A DNA stretch of 6,642 nucleotides from Acholeplasmataceae bacterium UBA5769 (GTDB lineage Bacteria; Bacillota_I; Bacilli_A; Acholeplasmatales; Acholeplasmataceae): positions 1-6,642 of the forward strand of contig DIER01000035.1 in the NCBI GenBank assembly GCA_002418725.1, read 5' to 3'. The notes under the pieces were generated by a model. The model saw only the letters and a program-made list of their open reading frames with translations, made no database searches and had not been told where the DNA came from. The position numbers were made by a program, and so were the translations under genes. Every line of letters starts with the position of its first letter. The first letter of the stretch is position 1. Of this stretch, positions 1 to 6,590 are shown piece after piece.

Positions 1-1
1 A

Positions 2-487
2 GCACCCATTGAGCCACCAAAACTTCCCCCACAAGAACAGACAAGAATGTTGAATCGTCATGAAAAAGCGGAGCGCTACTTGATTTTCGCGATGTTAAAA
101 TCGAGAAAACATGCCATGCTTGTTCAAGAGATGCTAAAAGCCACGGATTATGCAGATGTTGTGACAGCATCTATTCGTCTTCAGATTGAACATTATTACG
201 AAGACCACATGGAGATGGATTTACAAGCATTCACGGATTCTTTAAACCAAGAACAACGTGATTTGATGATCAATGATCTTTTAAAAGAGACTTTTTATAT
301 CATGAATATGGAATTTACGGATGTTGATATTGAAGAGTTTATTCAAGTTGTTTACAGTGCAAACTATCAACGAAAACTTGATGAGTTGAAACATCGCATG
401 AGTCATTATACCGAACCACCCAAAGAACTTATGGAAGAATATAACCAATTGCTAAGAATGAAAAAGCAAAATAACAAGGAGGATTGA
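2..487 (+). CDS. dnaG: DNA primase DnaG, C-terminal part (5'-truncated by the window edge)
   Basis: Primase makes the RNA primers for lagging-strand synthesis at the replication fork; its C-terminal domain docks on the replicative helicase DnaB/DnaC. Only the last 161 residues are visible. The frame is open to the left edge, so the Met codon at 47 is internal and not the start. The first 15 visible residues are a Pro-rich linker (PPKLPPQEQ), followed by an all-helical, highly charged domain (starting around RHEKAERYLIFAMLKS and ending in MEEYNQLLRMKKQNNKED), as in DnaG helicase-binding domains. The zinc-binding and TOPRIM catalytic domains would lie upstream and cannot be assessed. Identification rests on this domain and on the gene directly downstream being rpoD, the classic dnaG-rpoD pairing. 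It ends with TGA, one base before the rpoD ATG, and the rpoD Shine-Dalgarno (AAGGAGG, 476-482) lies inside its last codons, so the two are co-transcribed and probably translationally coupled. Confidence 0.88.
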   Translation, partial: APIEPPKLPPQEQTRMLNRHEKAERYLIFAMLKSRKHAMLVQEMLKATDYADVVTASIRLQIEHYYEDHMEMDLQAFTDSLNQEQRDLMINDLLKETFYIMNMEFTDVDIEEFIQVVYSANYQRKLDELKHRMSHYTEPPKELMEEYNQLLRMKKQNNKED

Positions 488-488
488 C

Positions 489-1757
489 ATGGACCGTGAA
501 AAAGTCATTGCCCAACTGATCAAGAAAGCAGGTAAAGACAAATTTCTTAATCAGGATGATGTCATTCAATATGCCGACCCAAACAGCGAAGACTATTTTG
601 AAATTGAACGCGCATTATTAAATGAAGACATCGATATCATCATTGCTGATGAGATTGAAGAAGAGGAAGAAGAGGAAACCTTAAGAACAGATGTTCTTGA
701 CATCGAAGAAGATGAAGAGGAAGCTGATTTTGATTTAGAAGATGCTGAACCAGACGATTTATCGCTTTCTGGATTAGAAGTTGAAGAAGAAGAACTTATC
801 AACATTGAATCCATCGCATCCACCATCAAAATTGATGACCCTGTACGTATGTACTTAAAGGAAATCGGTCAAATTCCACTGCTCAATCAAGAAGATGAAA
901 AGAAATATGCGGTTGCTGTTTTTGAAGGTCGTTTTGCCAAAGAACAACTTGATGACTATGAAGCTGGTCGTCTTGAACTGAATGAATCAGATATTGAAGA
1001 ACTCAAAAAAGTCGTTCGTAAGGCTCACAATGCGAAAAATAAACTGGTAGAAGCGAACTATCGTCTTGTCGTTTCGATTGCGAAACGTTATGTAGGTCGT
1101 GGTCTTTTATTCTTAGACTTAATCCAAGAAGGCAACATGGGACTCATGCGTGCTGTCGATAAGTTTGATTATGAAAAGGGATTTAAATTCTCAACATATG
1201 CCACATGGTGGATTCGTCAAGCGATCACCCGTGCTGTTGCTGACCAAGCAAGAACCATTCGTATTCCAGTTCACATGGTTGAAACCATCAATAAAATGAT
1301 TCGTATTCAGCGTCAACTGATTCAAGATTTGGGTAGAGAACCTTCGTTAGAAGAAATCGCTTCTAAAATGGGGATTACACCAGAAAAGGTTCAAAACATT
1401 CAACGTATTGCTAAAGAACCTATTTCTTTAGAAGCACACGTCGGTGAAGAAGAAGATTCATCTTTAGGTGACTTTATTTCAGATCCTAACGCACTCACAC
1501 CACACGAATTCATGCTACAAGAAATGGTGAAACAAACCCTTGATGAAGTCTTGGAAACCTTGACAGATCGTGAAGAAAAAGTGCTTCGTTTACGTTATGG
1601 TTTATTCGATGGAAAAAACCATACCTTAGAGGAAGTCGGTCGTGAATTTGGCGTGACCAGAGAACGTATTCGTCAAATTGAAGCCAAAGCACTGCGTAAG
1701 CTTAGAAGTCCATCAAGACAAAACAAGCTACGTGAGTTCTATTATGGCAAGAAATAA
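489..1757 (+). CDS. rpoD: RNA polymerase primary sigma factor RpoD/SigA (sigma-70 group 1)
   Basis: This housekeeping sigma factor directs RNA polymerase to TTGACA/TATAAT promoters. The 422 residues contain region 1.1 (about 1-50), a very acidic stretch (54-102, more than half Asp/Glu, with seven Glu in a row at 57-63), region 1.2 (about 116-141, DDPVRMYLKEIG), and region 2 (about 187-250), including RpoD-box residues LVVSIAKRYVGRG, DLIQEGNMGLM and the -10 reading helix FSTYATWWIRQAITRA. Region 3 lies at about 255-330 (RTIRIPVHMVETINK), and region 4 at about 350-410, including LTDREEKVLRLRYG and the -35 helix VTRERIRQIEAKALRKLR. All promoter-contact motifs look intact. Oddity: regions 1.2 and 2.1 are separated by about 31 more residues than I recall for B. 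subtilis SigA (about 146-184 here). The ATG start has AAGGAGG six bases upstream. No convincing promoter of its own is visible, so it probably depends on promoters upstream of or within dnaG. Confidence 0.98.
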   Translation: MDREKVIAQLIKKAGKDKFLNQDDVIQYADPNSEDYFEIERALLNEDIDIIIADEIEEEEEEETLRTDVLDIEEDEEEADFDLEDAEPDDLSLSGLEVEEEELINIESIASTIKIDDPVRMYLKEIGQIPLLNQEDEKKYAVAVFEGRFAKEQLDDYEAGRLELNESDIEELKKVVRKAHNAKNKLVEANYRLVVSIAKRYVGRGLLFLDLIQEGNMGLMRAVDKFDYEKGFKFSTYATWWIRQAITRAVADQARTIRIPVHMVETINKMIRIQRQLIQDLGREPSLEEIASKMGITPEKVQNIQRIAKEPISLEAHVGEEEDSSLGDFISDPNALTPHEFMLQEMVKQTLDEVLETLTDREEKVLRLRYGLFDGKNHTLEEVGREFGVTRERIRQIEAKALRKLRSPSRQNKLREFYYGKK

Positions 1758-2388
1758 GCGTATCAAGTTCCTTGCATCACTTCTTCAAGGTTATGAGAAA
1801 GTTCTCGATATGGGCTCTGATCATGGCTATGTGCTAGAAGAAGCATTTAAAAAAGGTTATATTCAAAAGGGTATCGCTTCTGATGTGAGAGAAATGCCGC
1901 TTAAAAGATCGTTAAAAACATTAGAAAACTATCCGGTAAGAGGGATCTTGTCGGATGGTTTTTTGGCTATAAGTGAACCGTTTGATGCAGCGGTTATCGC
2001 AGGTATGGGAGCTTATTTGATTGCAGATATTATGCGTCATGCACCGCTTCATGATGCGGTTTATATTCTTCAACCAAACGATAAATATGCCTATTTAAGA
2101 AATGCATTAAATGACATGGGATTTGAAATCATTGATGAACATATCGTTGATGATAAATTTTTCTACATCATCTTTATCGTCAAAAAAGGAAAACAACAAC
2201 TATCCCGTGAGGATATCTTTCTTGGCCCCTTTTTAAAGCATAAGAAGGAAGCCACCCCTTATTATGAGCGAAGAATCTCTTTAATCAAACAGATCATCGC
2301 TAAAGCAGGTGACTCAACGGAAGAAGAACTTAAAGAAGAATATGAATATTTGTTGCAAATAACGGCAAAAAATACTTCAAAAGAATAA
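1744..2388 (+). CDS. trmK: tRNA (adenine(22)-N(1))-methyltransferase TrmK
   Basis: TrmK is a SAM-dependent enzyme that methylates N1 of adenine 22 in the D-arm region of bacterial tRNAs. The chosen ATG gives 214 residues, close to what I recall for B. subtilis TrmK (YqfN). Visible features: a short N-terminal helix (MARNKRIKFLASLL), SAM motif I (VLDMGSDHGY, 20-29), an acidic SAM-ribose position (SDVRE, 46-50), the catalytic-face motif IAGMGAYLIADI (85-96), LQPN (109-112), and a YLRNAL...GFEIIDEHIVDD...YIIFIVKKG segment (117-149). A charged helical C-terminal tail (about 165-205) matches the coiled-coil appendage of the family. The frame also offers an ATG at 1678, but that would put 22 extra residues inside rpoD region 4, whereas the start at 1744 aligns with the family N-terminus. 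The gene overlaps rpoD by 14 nt and has only a weak ribosome-binding site (GTGAG, 1732-1736), suggesting translation coupled to rpoD. The rpoD-trmK order is typical of Firmicutes. Confidence 0.93.
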   Translation: MARNKRIKFLASLLQGYEKVLDMGSDHGYVLEEAFKKGYIQKGIASDVREMPLKRSLKTLENYPVRGILSDGFLAISEPFDAAVIAGMGAYLIADIMRHAPLHDAVYILQPNDKYAYLRNALNDMGFEIIDEHIVDDKFFYIIFIVKKGKQQLSREDIFLGPFLKHKKEATPYYERRISLIKQIIAKAGDSTEEELKEEYEYLLQITAKNTSKE

Positions 2389-2396
2389 TATTCTTT
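2380..2396. promoter_or_regulatory. Candidate MarR operator: 17-bp perfect palindrome
   Basis: Two perfect 8-bp arms surround a single central base (AAAGAATA-A-TATTCTTT). The palindrome covers the trmK stop codon and runs into the -35 box (TTTACA, from 2394) of the promoter for the downstream marR gene. Size, symmetry and position are what is expected of a MarR-dimer operator that blocks RNA polymerase, so autoregulation by the adjacent MarR protein is the natural inference. An alternative reading is a weak A/U-rich hairpin (6-bp stem with a TAATA loop, followed by a T-rich stretch) helping to end the dnaG-rpoD-trmK transcript. The two are not exclusive. Binding is not shown by the sequence. 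Confidence 0.55.
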
Positions 2397-2422
2397 ACAT
2401 ATCTTTTTATTTGGGGTAGAAT
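2394..2422 (+). promoter_or_regulatory. Sigma-A promoter of the marR-ABC-ABC operon
   Basis: A -35 box TTTACA (2394-2399; one mismatch to TTGACA) and a -10 box TAGAAT (2417-2422; one mismatch to TATAAT) are separated by 17 bp, the optimal spacing. Transcription should begin near 2429-2430, giving a leader of roughly 28 nt before the marR start. The -35 box is partly covered by the 17-bp palindrome at 2380-2396. An AGAATTAT stretch over the -10 (2418-2425) resembles the palindrome half (AGAATAAT) and could be a second, weaker operator half-site. Confidence 0.78.
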
Positions 2423-2443
2423 TATCATTGTAACTGTTCGCTT

Positions 2444-2450
2444 AGGAGGA
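2444..2450 (+). promoter_or_regulatory. Ribosome-binding site that fixes the marR TTG start
   Basis: AGGAGGA lies seven bases before TTG at 2458. This strong Shine-Dalgarno with ideal spacing supports TTG as the real start codon of the MarR gene. Confidence 0.85.
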
Positions 2451-2457
2451 ACCTATT

Positions 2458-2889
2458 TTGAAAGAATATCAAACACTACAAAAACTTGACCGCTCACTGC
2501 AAGCATTTCGTTTATCAGGCGTTTATAAACGCTCACAAACCAAATTATCAGATGCAGATATCATGGTCATGTTTTGTGTCGCTTTTTGTGACACCAATCA
2601 AAGATTAAAATTAACCGATGTCGCCAAAACACTTCGTGTGACATTACCTGCCGTCACACATAAAGTGAATGACCTGGTTGAAAAGAAATATTTAGAAAAA
2701 GAAACATCTTCAAAAGATTTACGCGTCACCTATATTCGACTCACCGATGAAGGTAAGATGTTTGTTGAATCGATTCGTGATGATTATTACCAACCATTAA
2801 AATCACTGGTTGATTATTTAGGTGAAGAAGATACGAAAAACTTGATGCGCATTCTTGATAAGATTAGTGCGATGGGAAAGATTGCATAA
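2458..2889 (+). CDS. MarR-family transcriptional regulator
   Basis: This 143-residue protein has the MarR layout: an N-terminal dimerisation helix (about 1-20), a winged helix-turn-helix (about 34-100), and C-terminal dimerisation helices (about 103-140). Diagnostic pieces are the HTH KLTDVAKTLRVTLPAVTHKVNDLVEKKYLE (about 51-80, recognition helix near 62-76) and the wing KETSSKDLRVTYIRLTDEGK (81-100), which carries the D-R-V...LT.EG pattern typical of MarR. Such proteins are cytoplasmic dimers that usually repress their own operon and release DNA on binding small, often phenolic or drug-like, ligands. It is first in an operon with two ABC exporter genes 31 nt downstream, so it most likely controls drug export. 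Two cysteines (C40 and C44, in FCVAFC) sit in the helix before the HTH and might make it thiol- or metal-responsive, but this is speculative. It starts with TTG behind a strong ribosome-binding site. The ligand cannot be predicted. Confidence 0.92.
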   Translation: MKEYQTLQKLDRSLQAFRLSGVYKRSQTKLSDADIMVMFCVAFCDTNQRLKLTDVAKTLRVTLPAVTHKVNDLVEKKYLEKETSSKDLRVTYIRLTDEGKMFVESIRDDYYQPLKSLVDYLGEEDTKNLMRILDKISAMGKIA

Positions 2890-2910
2890 TCTTTTTCTCT
2901 AGAATGAAAA

Positions 2911-2916
2911 GAGGGG
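2911..2916 (+). promoter_or_regulatory. Ribosome-binding site that fixes the TTG start of the first ABC gene
   Basis: GAGGGG (core GAGG, 2911-2914) precedes TTG at 2921 with a six-base gap from the GAGG core. An in-frame TAG at 2900 rules out a start further upstream, and no in-frame ATG lies near the N-terminus, so TTG is the likely start. The site is weaker than those of marR and the second ABC gene. Confidence 0.7.
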
Positions 2917-2920
2917 TAGT

Positions 2921-4666
2921 TTGTTAAAGACATTACGCTATTTAAAGCCATACCGATTTGGTGTGGCACTTGTTTTTACACTGGTAGCACTTCGTGCGTT
3001 TTTAGACTTGTTACTGCCAAATTTACTCGGTAAAATTGTCAGTGAAGGTCTTGGGTTAGGAGAAGTGGTCACGGATCCTAATTTAGAACGCATTTTTTAT
3101 TACGCAGGATTGATGTTAGGTGCAACCATCATCAGTATTATAATCACCATCTATGGGGGTTATCTAGAATCAAAGATTTCTGCAGGATTTGCTAAAAATC
3201 TGCGCAGAGCGGTTTATGAAAAAATTGAATCCTTCTCACTTCGCGAGATGGATCATTTTACCACATCATCACTGATCACACGTACCACAAACGATATCCA
3301 GCAACTACAGGGTATTGTGCATATGCTTTTACGTATGATCATCTTAGCACCGCTTTTAGCCATTGGTGCCGTGACATTTTCCATTATGCAACAACCGACG
3401 TTGTCGCTTGTTTTAGTCGCATCCATTACGGCATTAATCACGATGCTCGTGATTGTGTTTTCCATCGTGATGCCTAAATTTCATCTCGTTCAACTACTTG
3501 TGGATAAACTCAATCTCGTCACACGAGAAAACTTATCAGGTTTACGTGTCGTTAGAGCTTATAATACACAAGATTTTCAAGCAAAGCGTATTGATGATGC
3601 AGCGATGGAATCGATGAAATTAAACATCTTTGTCAACCGTGTTTCTTCCATCATGTGGCCTTTTATGGGGCTCATCATGGGTTTAACAAGTTTAATCATC
3701 GTTTATATTGGTGCACGCTATTTTGTAGGGATTAATGGTTTTTCTCCTGCATCCTTGATGGCACTCATGCAATATGCGATGCGCGCGATTATGGCATTCA
3801 TGTTCATGTCATTCATTTTCGTCAGTATTCCCAGAGCTTCCATTTCTGCAAGACGTATCATGGAAGTGTTAGAGATGGATAATCAGATTAAAGATCCAGT
3901 AGAACCTTTAGCATTACCTGAAAAAATGAAAGGTGAGATTGCATTTCATGATGTGAGCTTTCAGTACCCAGATGCACAAGAACCCGTCTTGTCTAAGATA
4001 TCGTTTAAGGTTAAACCAGGTTCTACGACTGCCTTTATAGGATCGACAGGTTCTGGTAAATCAACCTTGATCAACCTGATTCCACGGTTTTATGAATGCA
4101 CTGAAGGTAAGATCACGATTGACGGTATCGATATTAAAGATATGACACAAAGTGATTTACACTCTCTCATTGGCTATGTACCCCAAAAAGGTATTCTTTT
4201 TGGTGGCACGATCAAAGATAACATCTTGTTTGCTGAACATGCAAGTGAAGACGATTTAGAAGAAGCTGCACGCATTGCACAAGCAGACGATTTTATCAAA
4301 GAGATGGAAGATGGTTATGATCATAATATTGCTCAAGGTGGAACTAACGTATCGGGTGGACAGCGTCAACGTCTATCGATAGCAAGAGCGATTGCGAAAA
4401 AGCCACCGATCTATATTTTCGATGATTCTTTTTCTGCGCTTGATTATAAAACAGACCAAAAACTAAGAAAAATGTTAAATGAATCGATTACCGCAACCAA
4501 ACTTATTGTTGCACAACGCATCAACACGATCAGACACGCTGATCAAATCATTGTGTTAGACCAAGGAGAAATCGTTGGCATGGGCACGCATGAAGAACTG
4601 ATGAAGACCTCTCAGGTTTATCAGGAAATTGCATCCTCACAATTGTCGAAGGAGGAACTCGCATGA
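2921..4666 (+). CDS. Heterodimeric ABC multidrug exporter, subunit with degenerate ATPase motifs (EfrA/BmrC/LmrC/TM287-like)
   Basis: This is a half-transporter of 581 residues with an N-terminal membrane domain of six predicted helices (about 15-37, 58-80, 136-155, 158-184, 243-267, 277-302) and a C-terminal ATP-binding domain (about 338-575). The elbow helix LKTLRYLKPYRF is typical of type IV exporters. ATPase motifs: A-loop Y349, Walker A GSTGSGKST (374-382), Q-loop Q422, canonical signature VSGGQ (477-481), Walker B IYIFD (497-501) and D-loop SALD (505-508). The catalytic Glu after Walker B is Asp (D502) and the switch His is Gln (Q532, in VAQR). These are the lesions known from the degenerate-site subunit of heterodimeric exporters, so it should work only with the partner encoded next. 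Likely role: ATP-driven export of hydrophobic compounds or lipids across the cytoplasmic membrane; the substrate is unknown. The start is TTG. The stop overlaps the next start (ATGA), implying coupled translation and roughly 1:1 subunit supply. Confidence 0.93.
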   Translation: MLKTLRYLKPYRFGVALVFTLVALRAFLDLLLPNLLGKIVSEGLGLGEVVTDPNLERIFYYAGLMLGATIISIIITIYGGYLESKISAGFAKNLRRAVYEKIESFSLREMDHFTTSSLITRTTNDIQQLQGIVHMLLRMIILAPLLAIGAVTFSIMQQPTLSLVLVASITALITMLVIVFSIVMPKFHLVQLLVDKLNLVTRENLSGLRVVRAYNTQDFQAKRIDDAAMESMKLNIFVNRVSSIMWPFMGLIMGLTSLIIVYIGARYFVGINGFSPASLMALMQYAMRAIMAFMFMSFIFVSIPRASISARRIMEVLEMDNQIKDPVEPLALPEKMKGEIAFHDVSFQYPDAQEPVLSKISFKVKPGSTTAFIGSTGSGKSTLINLIPRFYECTEGKITIDGIDIKDMTQSDLHSLIGYVPQKGILFGGTIKDNILFAEHASEDDLEEAARIAQADDFIKEMEDGYDHNIAQGGTNVSGGQRQRLSIARAIAKKPPIYIFDDSFSALDYKTDQKLRKMLNESITATKLIVAQRINTIRHADQIIVLDQGEIVGMGTHEELMKTSQVYQEIASSQLSKEELA

Positions 4667-6558
4667 ACCAAGATAGAGATCGTTCTTCAGCAAAGAATCA
4701 ACCTGCACCAGGCTTACGTGGTCCTCGTGGTATGACCTACATGGGAAAACCTCAAGACTTTAAAGGCACGATGAAAAAATTACTTAAATATTTGCGTCCT
4801 TATGCATTTCAAGTGATCGCTGCCGGGATGATGGCGATTACTGCAGCACTACTTTCTGTTTTAGGACCATGGTTTTTAGGACTCATCACTTCAGAGGTTG
4901 CCAGAGCGTATCAAGCAGCTGGTGGTGTGTTTGAAAACATCCAGTTTGGATTAGTAGATATCATTTGGGGTATCCGCGTTTCCTTAGGTGAACTCGCTTT
5001 ACTGATTGTGGGTGTACACGTTTTATCCGCAGGATTTAATTATCTACAATCCTTCTTACTCATTGGTATGACCCAACATTTAACTTATGGAATGCGTACA
5101 GAGTTATCTGCTAAAATTAACCGATTACCACTTAAATATTTTGATAATCAACAATTTGGTGACCTTTTAGGTCGCGTGACCAACGACGTTGAAACCATCA
5201 ATACGACGTTGACACAAAGTATTGCAGAAATTTTCCGTTCGATCGCGATGATCATTGGTATCTTCGCCATCATGCTATTTTTGAGTTTATCCTTAACAGC
5301 AGTTGCACTTGTAACAACCATCTTATCTTTTATTGCTGTTCGTAAATTTGTTAAACTTTCCCAAGGTTATTTCAGAAAACAAGCCAGTTCATATGGCGAG
5401 TTATCAGGGCATATCGAAGAAACCTATAGTGGACAAACTGTGATTAAAATTTTTAATCACCAAAAGAAGTCAAAAGATAATTTTGACCGCATCAATAATG
5501 ATTTATACAGCAGTGCTGTGAAGTCACAATTTATTTCAGGGATTATGTTTCCGGTACAATTGTTTTTCGGAAATATCGCATACATCGCGATTGCTGTAAT
5601 TGGTGCGATGCTCGTTTTATCGGATAATCCTAAAATTGCTATTCAAGTGGGGATTATTCAAGCATTTATTCAATATGTTAGACAAATCAATCAACCGATT
5701 CAACAAATCGGTAGTATCGCAAACGTCCTTCAGTCAACCGCTGCAGCGTCAGAACGTATCTTTAACTTATTAGGTGAGAAAGAAGAAACACCTGAAAGAG
5801 ATGAACTAACAAAGTTAGATCAAGTGAAAGGTCATGTCGTCTTTAACGATGTTTACTTTGGTTATCAAGAAGATGTCAATATCATTAAAGGCTTCTCTGC
5901 AGAAGTGAAACCAGGTCAAAAGGTTGCGATTGTCGGACCTACAGGTGCTGGTAAAACAACCATGGTGAATTTATTGATGCGTTTCTATGAAATCAAGAGC
6001 GGTTCGATCACCATCGATGGTGTTGATATTAGAGATATGTCAAGAAGTGACTTAAGAAACCTCTTTGGTATGGTTTTACAAGATACATGGTTATTTGAAG
6101 GAAGTGTCAAAGATAATATCATCTATGGCTCTCCAGAAAAGAGCGAAGAAGATATGCTTAAGGCAGCTAAATTAGCGCAAACCCACCATTTTATCGAATC
6201 TTTATCGGGTGGTTATCAGTTTACGTTAAGTGAAGGTGGCTCAAACATCAGCCAAGGACAACGTCAGTTATTAACGATTTCAAGAGCGATGTTAGCAGAC
6301 AAACCCATGCTTATTTTAGATGAAGCGACATCTTCGGTGGATACCCGTACTGAGGTTATGATTCAGCACGCCATGGAAGCACTCATGAAAAATAGAACAA
6401 GTTTCGTGATTGCACATCGTTTATCAACGATCAAAGATGCAGATATCATTTTTGTCATGAATGATGGGAATATTTTAGAACAAGGTAACCATCAAGAATT
6501 GCTTGATCAAAATGGTTTTTACGCAAAACTCTATTATAGCCAATTTGAAACAAATTAA
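4663..6558 (+). CDS. Heterodimeric ABC multidrug exporter, catalytically competent subunit (EfrB/BmrD/LmrD/TM288-like)
   Basis: This 631-residue half-transporter is the partner of the preceding one. A polar Pro/Gly/Arg-rich N-terminal tail (about 1-35, containing GLRGPRG) precedes the elbow helix (LLKYLRPYAF) and six predicted membrane helices (about 47-75, 108-135, 188-208, 210-228, 291-320, 325-350). The ATP-binding domain covers about 390-628: A-loop Y401, Walker A GPTGAGKTT (425-433), Q-loop Q473, Walker B LILDE with catalytic E554, D-loop SSVD (557-560) and switch H585 (IAHRLST). All catalytic residues are present, but the signature reads ISQGQ (529-533) instead of LSGGQ. With the first subunit's D502 and Q532 this makes one degenerate ATP site, while its own Walker motifs face the intact VSGGQ of the partner in the competent site. 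The loop between helices 1 and 2 (about 76-107) is longer than in the first subunit. It starts at ATG with AAGGAGG (4649-4655) seven bases upstream and overlaps the previous stop by 4 nt. Substrate unknown. Confidence 0.94.
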   Translation: MNQDRDRSSAKNQPAPGLRGPRGMTYMGKPQDFKGTMKKLLKYLRPYAFQVIAAGMMAITAALLSVLGPWFLGLITSEVARAYQAAGGVFENIQFGLVDIIWGIRVSLGELALLIVGVHVLSAGFNYLQSFLLIGMTQHLTYGMRTELSAKINRLPLKYFDNQQFGDLLGRVTNDVETINTTLTQSIAEIFRSIAMIIGIFAIMLFLSLSLTAVALVTTILSFIAVRKFVKLSQGYFRKQASSYGELSGHIEETYSGQTVIKIFNHQKKSKDNFDRINNDLYSSAVKSQFISGIMFPVQLFFGNIAYIAIAVIGAMLVLSDNPKIAIQVGIIQAFIQYVRQINQPIQQIGSIANVLQSTAAASERIFNLLGEKEETPERDELTKLDQVKGHVVFNDVYFGYQEDVNIIKGFSAEVKPGQKVAIVGPTGAGKTTMVNLLMRFYEIKSGSITIDGVDIRDMSRSDLRNLFGMVLQDTWLFEGSVKDNIIYGSPEKSEEDMLKAAKLAQTHHFIESLSGGYQFTLSEGGSNISQGQRQLLTISRAMLADKPMLILDEATSSVDTRTEVMIQHAMEALMKNRTSFVIAHRLSTIKDADIIFVMNDGNILEQGNHQELLDQNGFYAKLYYSQFETN

Positions 6559-6561
6559 GAC

Positions 6562-6590
6562 TTGTAATTCAGCACCGATTAGGTTATAAT
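6562..6590 (+). promoter_or_regulatory. Sigma-A promoter of the tRNA gene
   Basis: A -35 box TTGTAA (6562-6567; four of six to consensus) and a perfect -10 TATAAT (6585-6590) are separated by 17 bp. Predicted initiation near 6597-6598 leaves a leader of about 14 nt before the tRNA acceptor stem at 6612, a normal arrangement for a tRNA operon. The promoter begins four bases after the ABC exporter stop codon. Confidence 0.8.

Noticed and set aside
47..49. ATG as the start of a small separate gene instead of dnaG
   Set aside because: The frame is open to the window edge with a Pro-rich linker before this Met, and the domain is the DnaG helicase-binding end.
386..412. Possible internal rpoD promoter inside dnaG (TTGAAA ... 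TATACC)
   Set aside because: Spacing of 15 bp and a poor -10 box; not convincing without transcript data.
593..829. Minus-strand open frame rich in serine, 78 codons
   Set aside because: It is the complement of the Glu/Asp-rich rpoD tract (GAA/GAT read backwards as Ser codons); no ribosome-binding site or family resemblance.
1510..1692. Minus-strand open frame, 60 codons
   Set aside because: Entirely antisense to conserved sigma region 4, with no recognisable domain.
1678..1743. Upstream ATG as trmK start
   Set aside because: It would add 22 residues overlapping rpoD region 4 that do not resemble the family; the ATG at 1744 matches the expected TrmK N-terminus.
2395..2433. TTACA ... TGTAA inverted pair flanking the marR promoter
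   Set aside because: Five-base arms 29 bp apart are expected by chance and do not fit a MarR dimer site as well as the 17-bp palindrome.
2891..2913. Hairpin between marR and the first ABC gene (T-rich arm against GAAAAG)
   Set aside because: Only about five or six A-U/G-U-rich pairs with an 8-nt loop; too weak to call a terminator or a ribosome-binding-site switch.
2904..2927. Seven-codon ORF (ATG to TAA) overlapping the ribosome-binding site and start of the first ABC gene, as a possible leader peptide
   Set aside because: No ribosome-binding site of its own and no attenuator hairpins; such short frames occur by chance.
3253..3465. Minus-strand open frame, 70 codons
   Set aside because: Antisense to the membrane domain of the first ABC subunit; no supporting signals.
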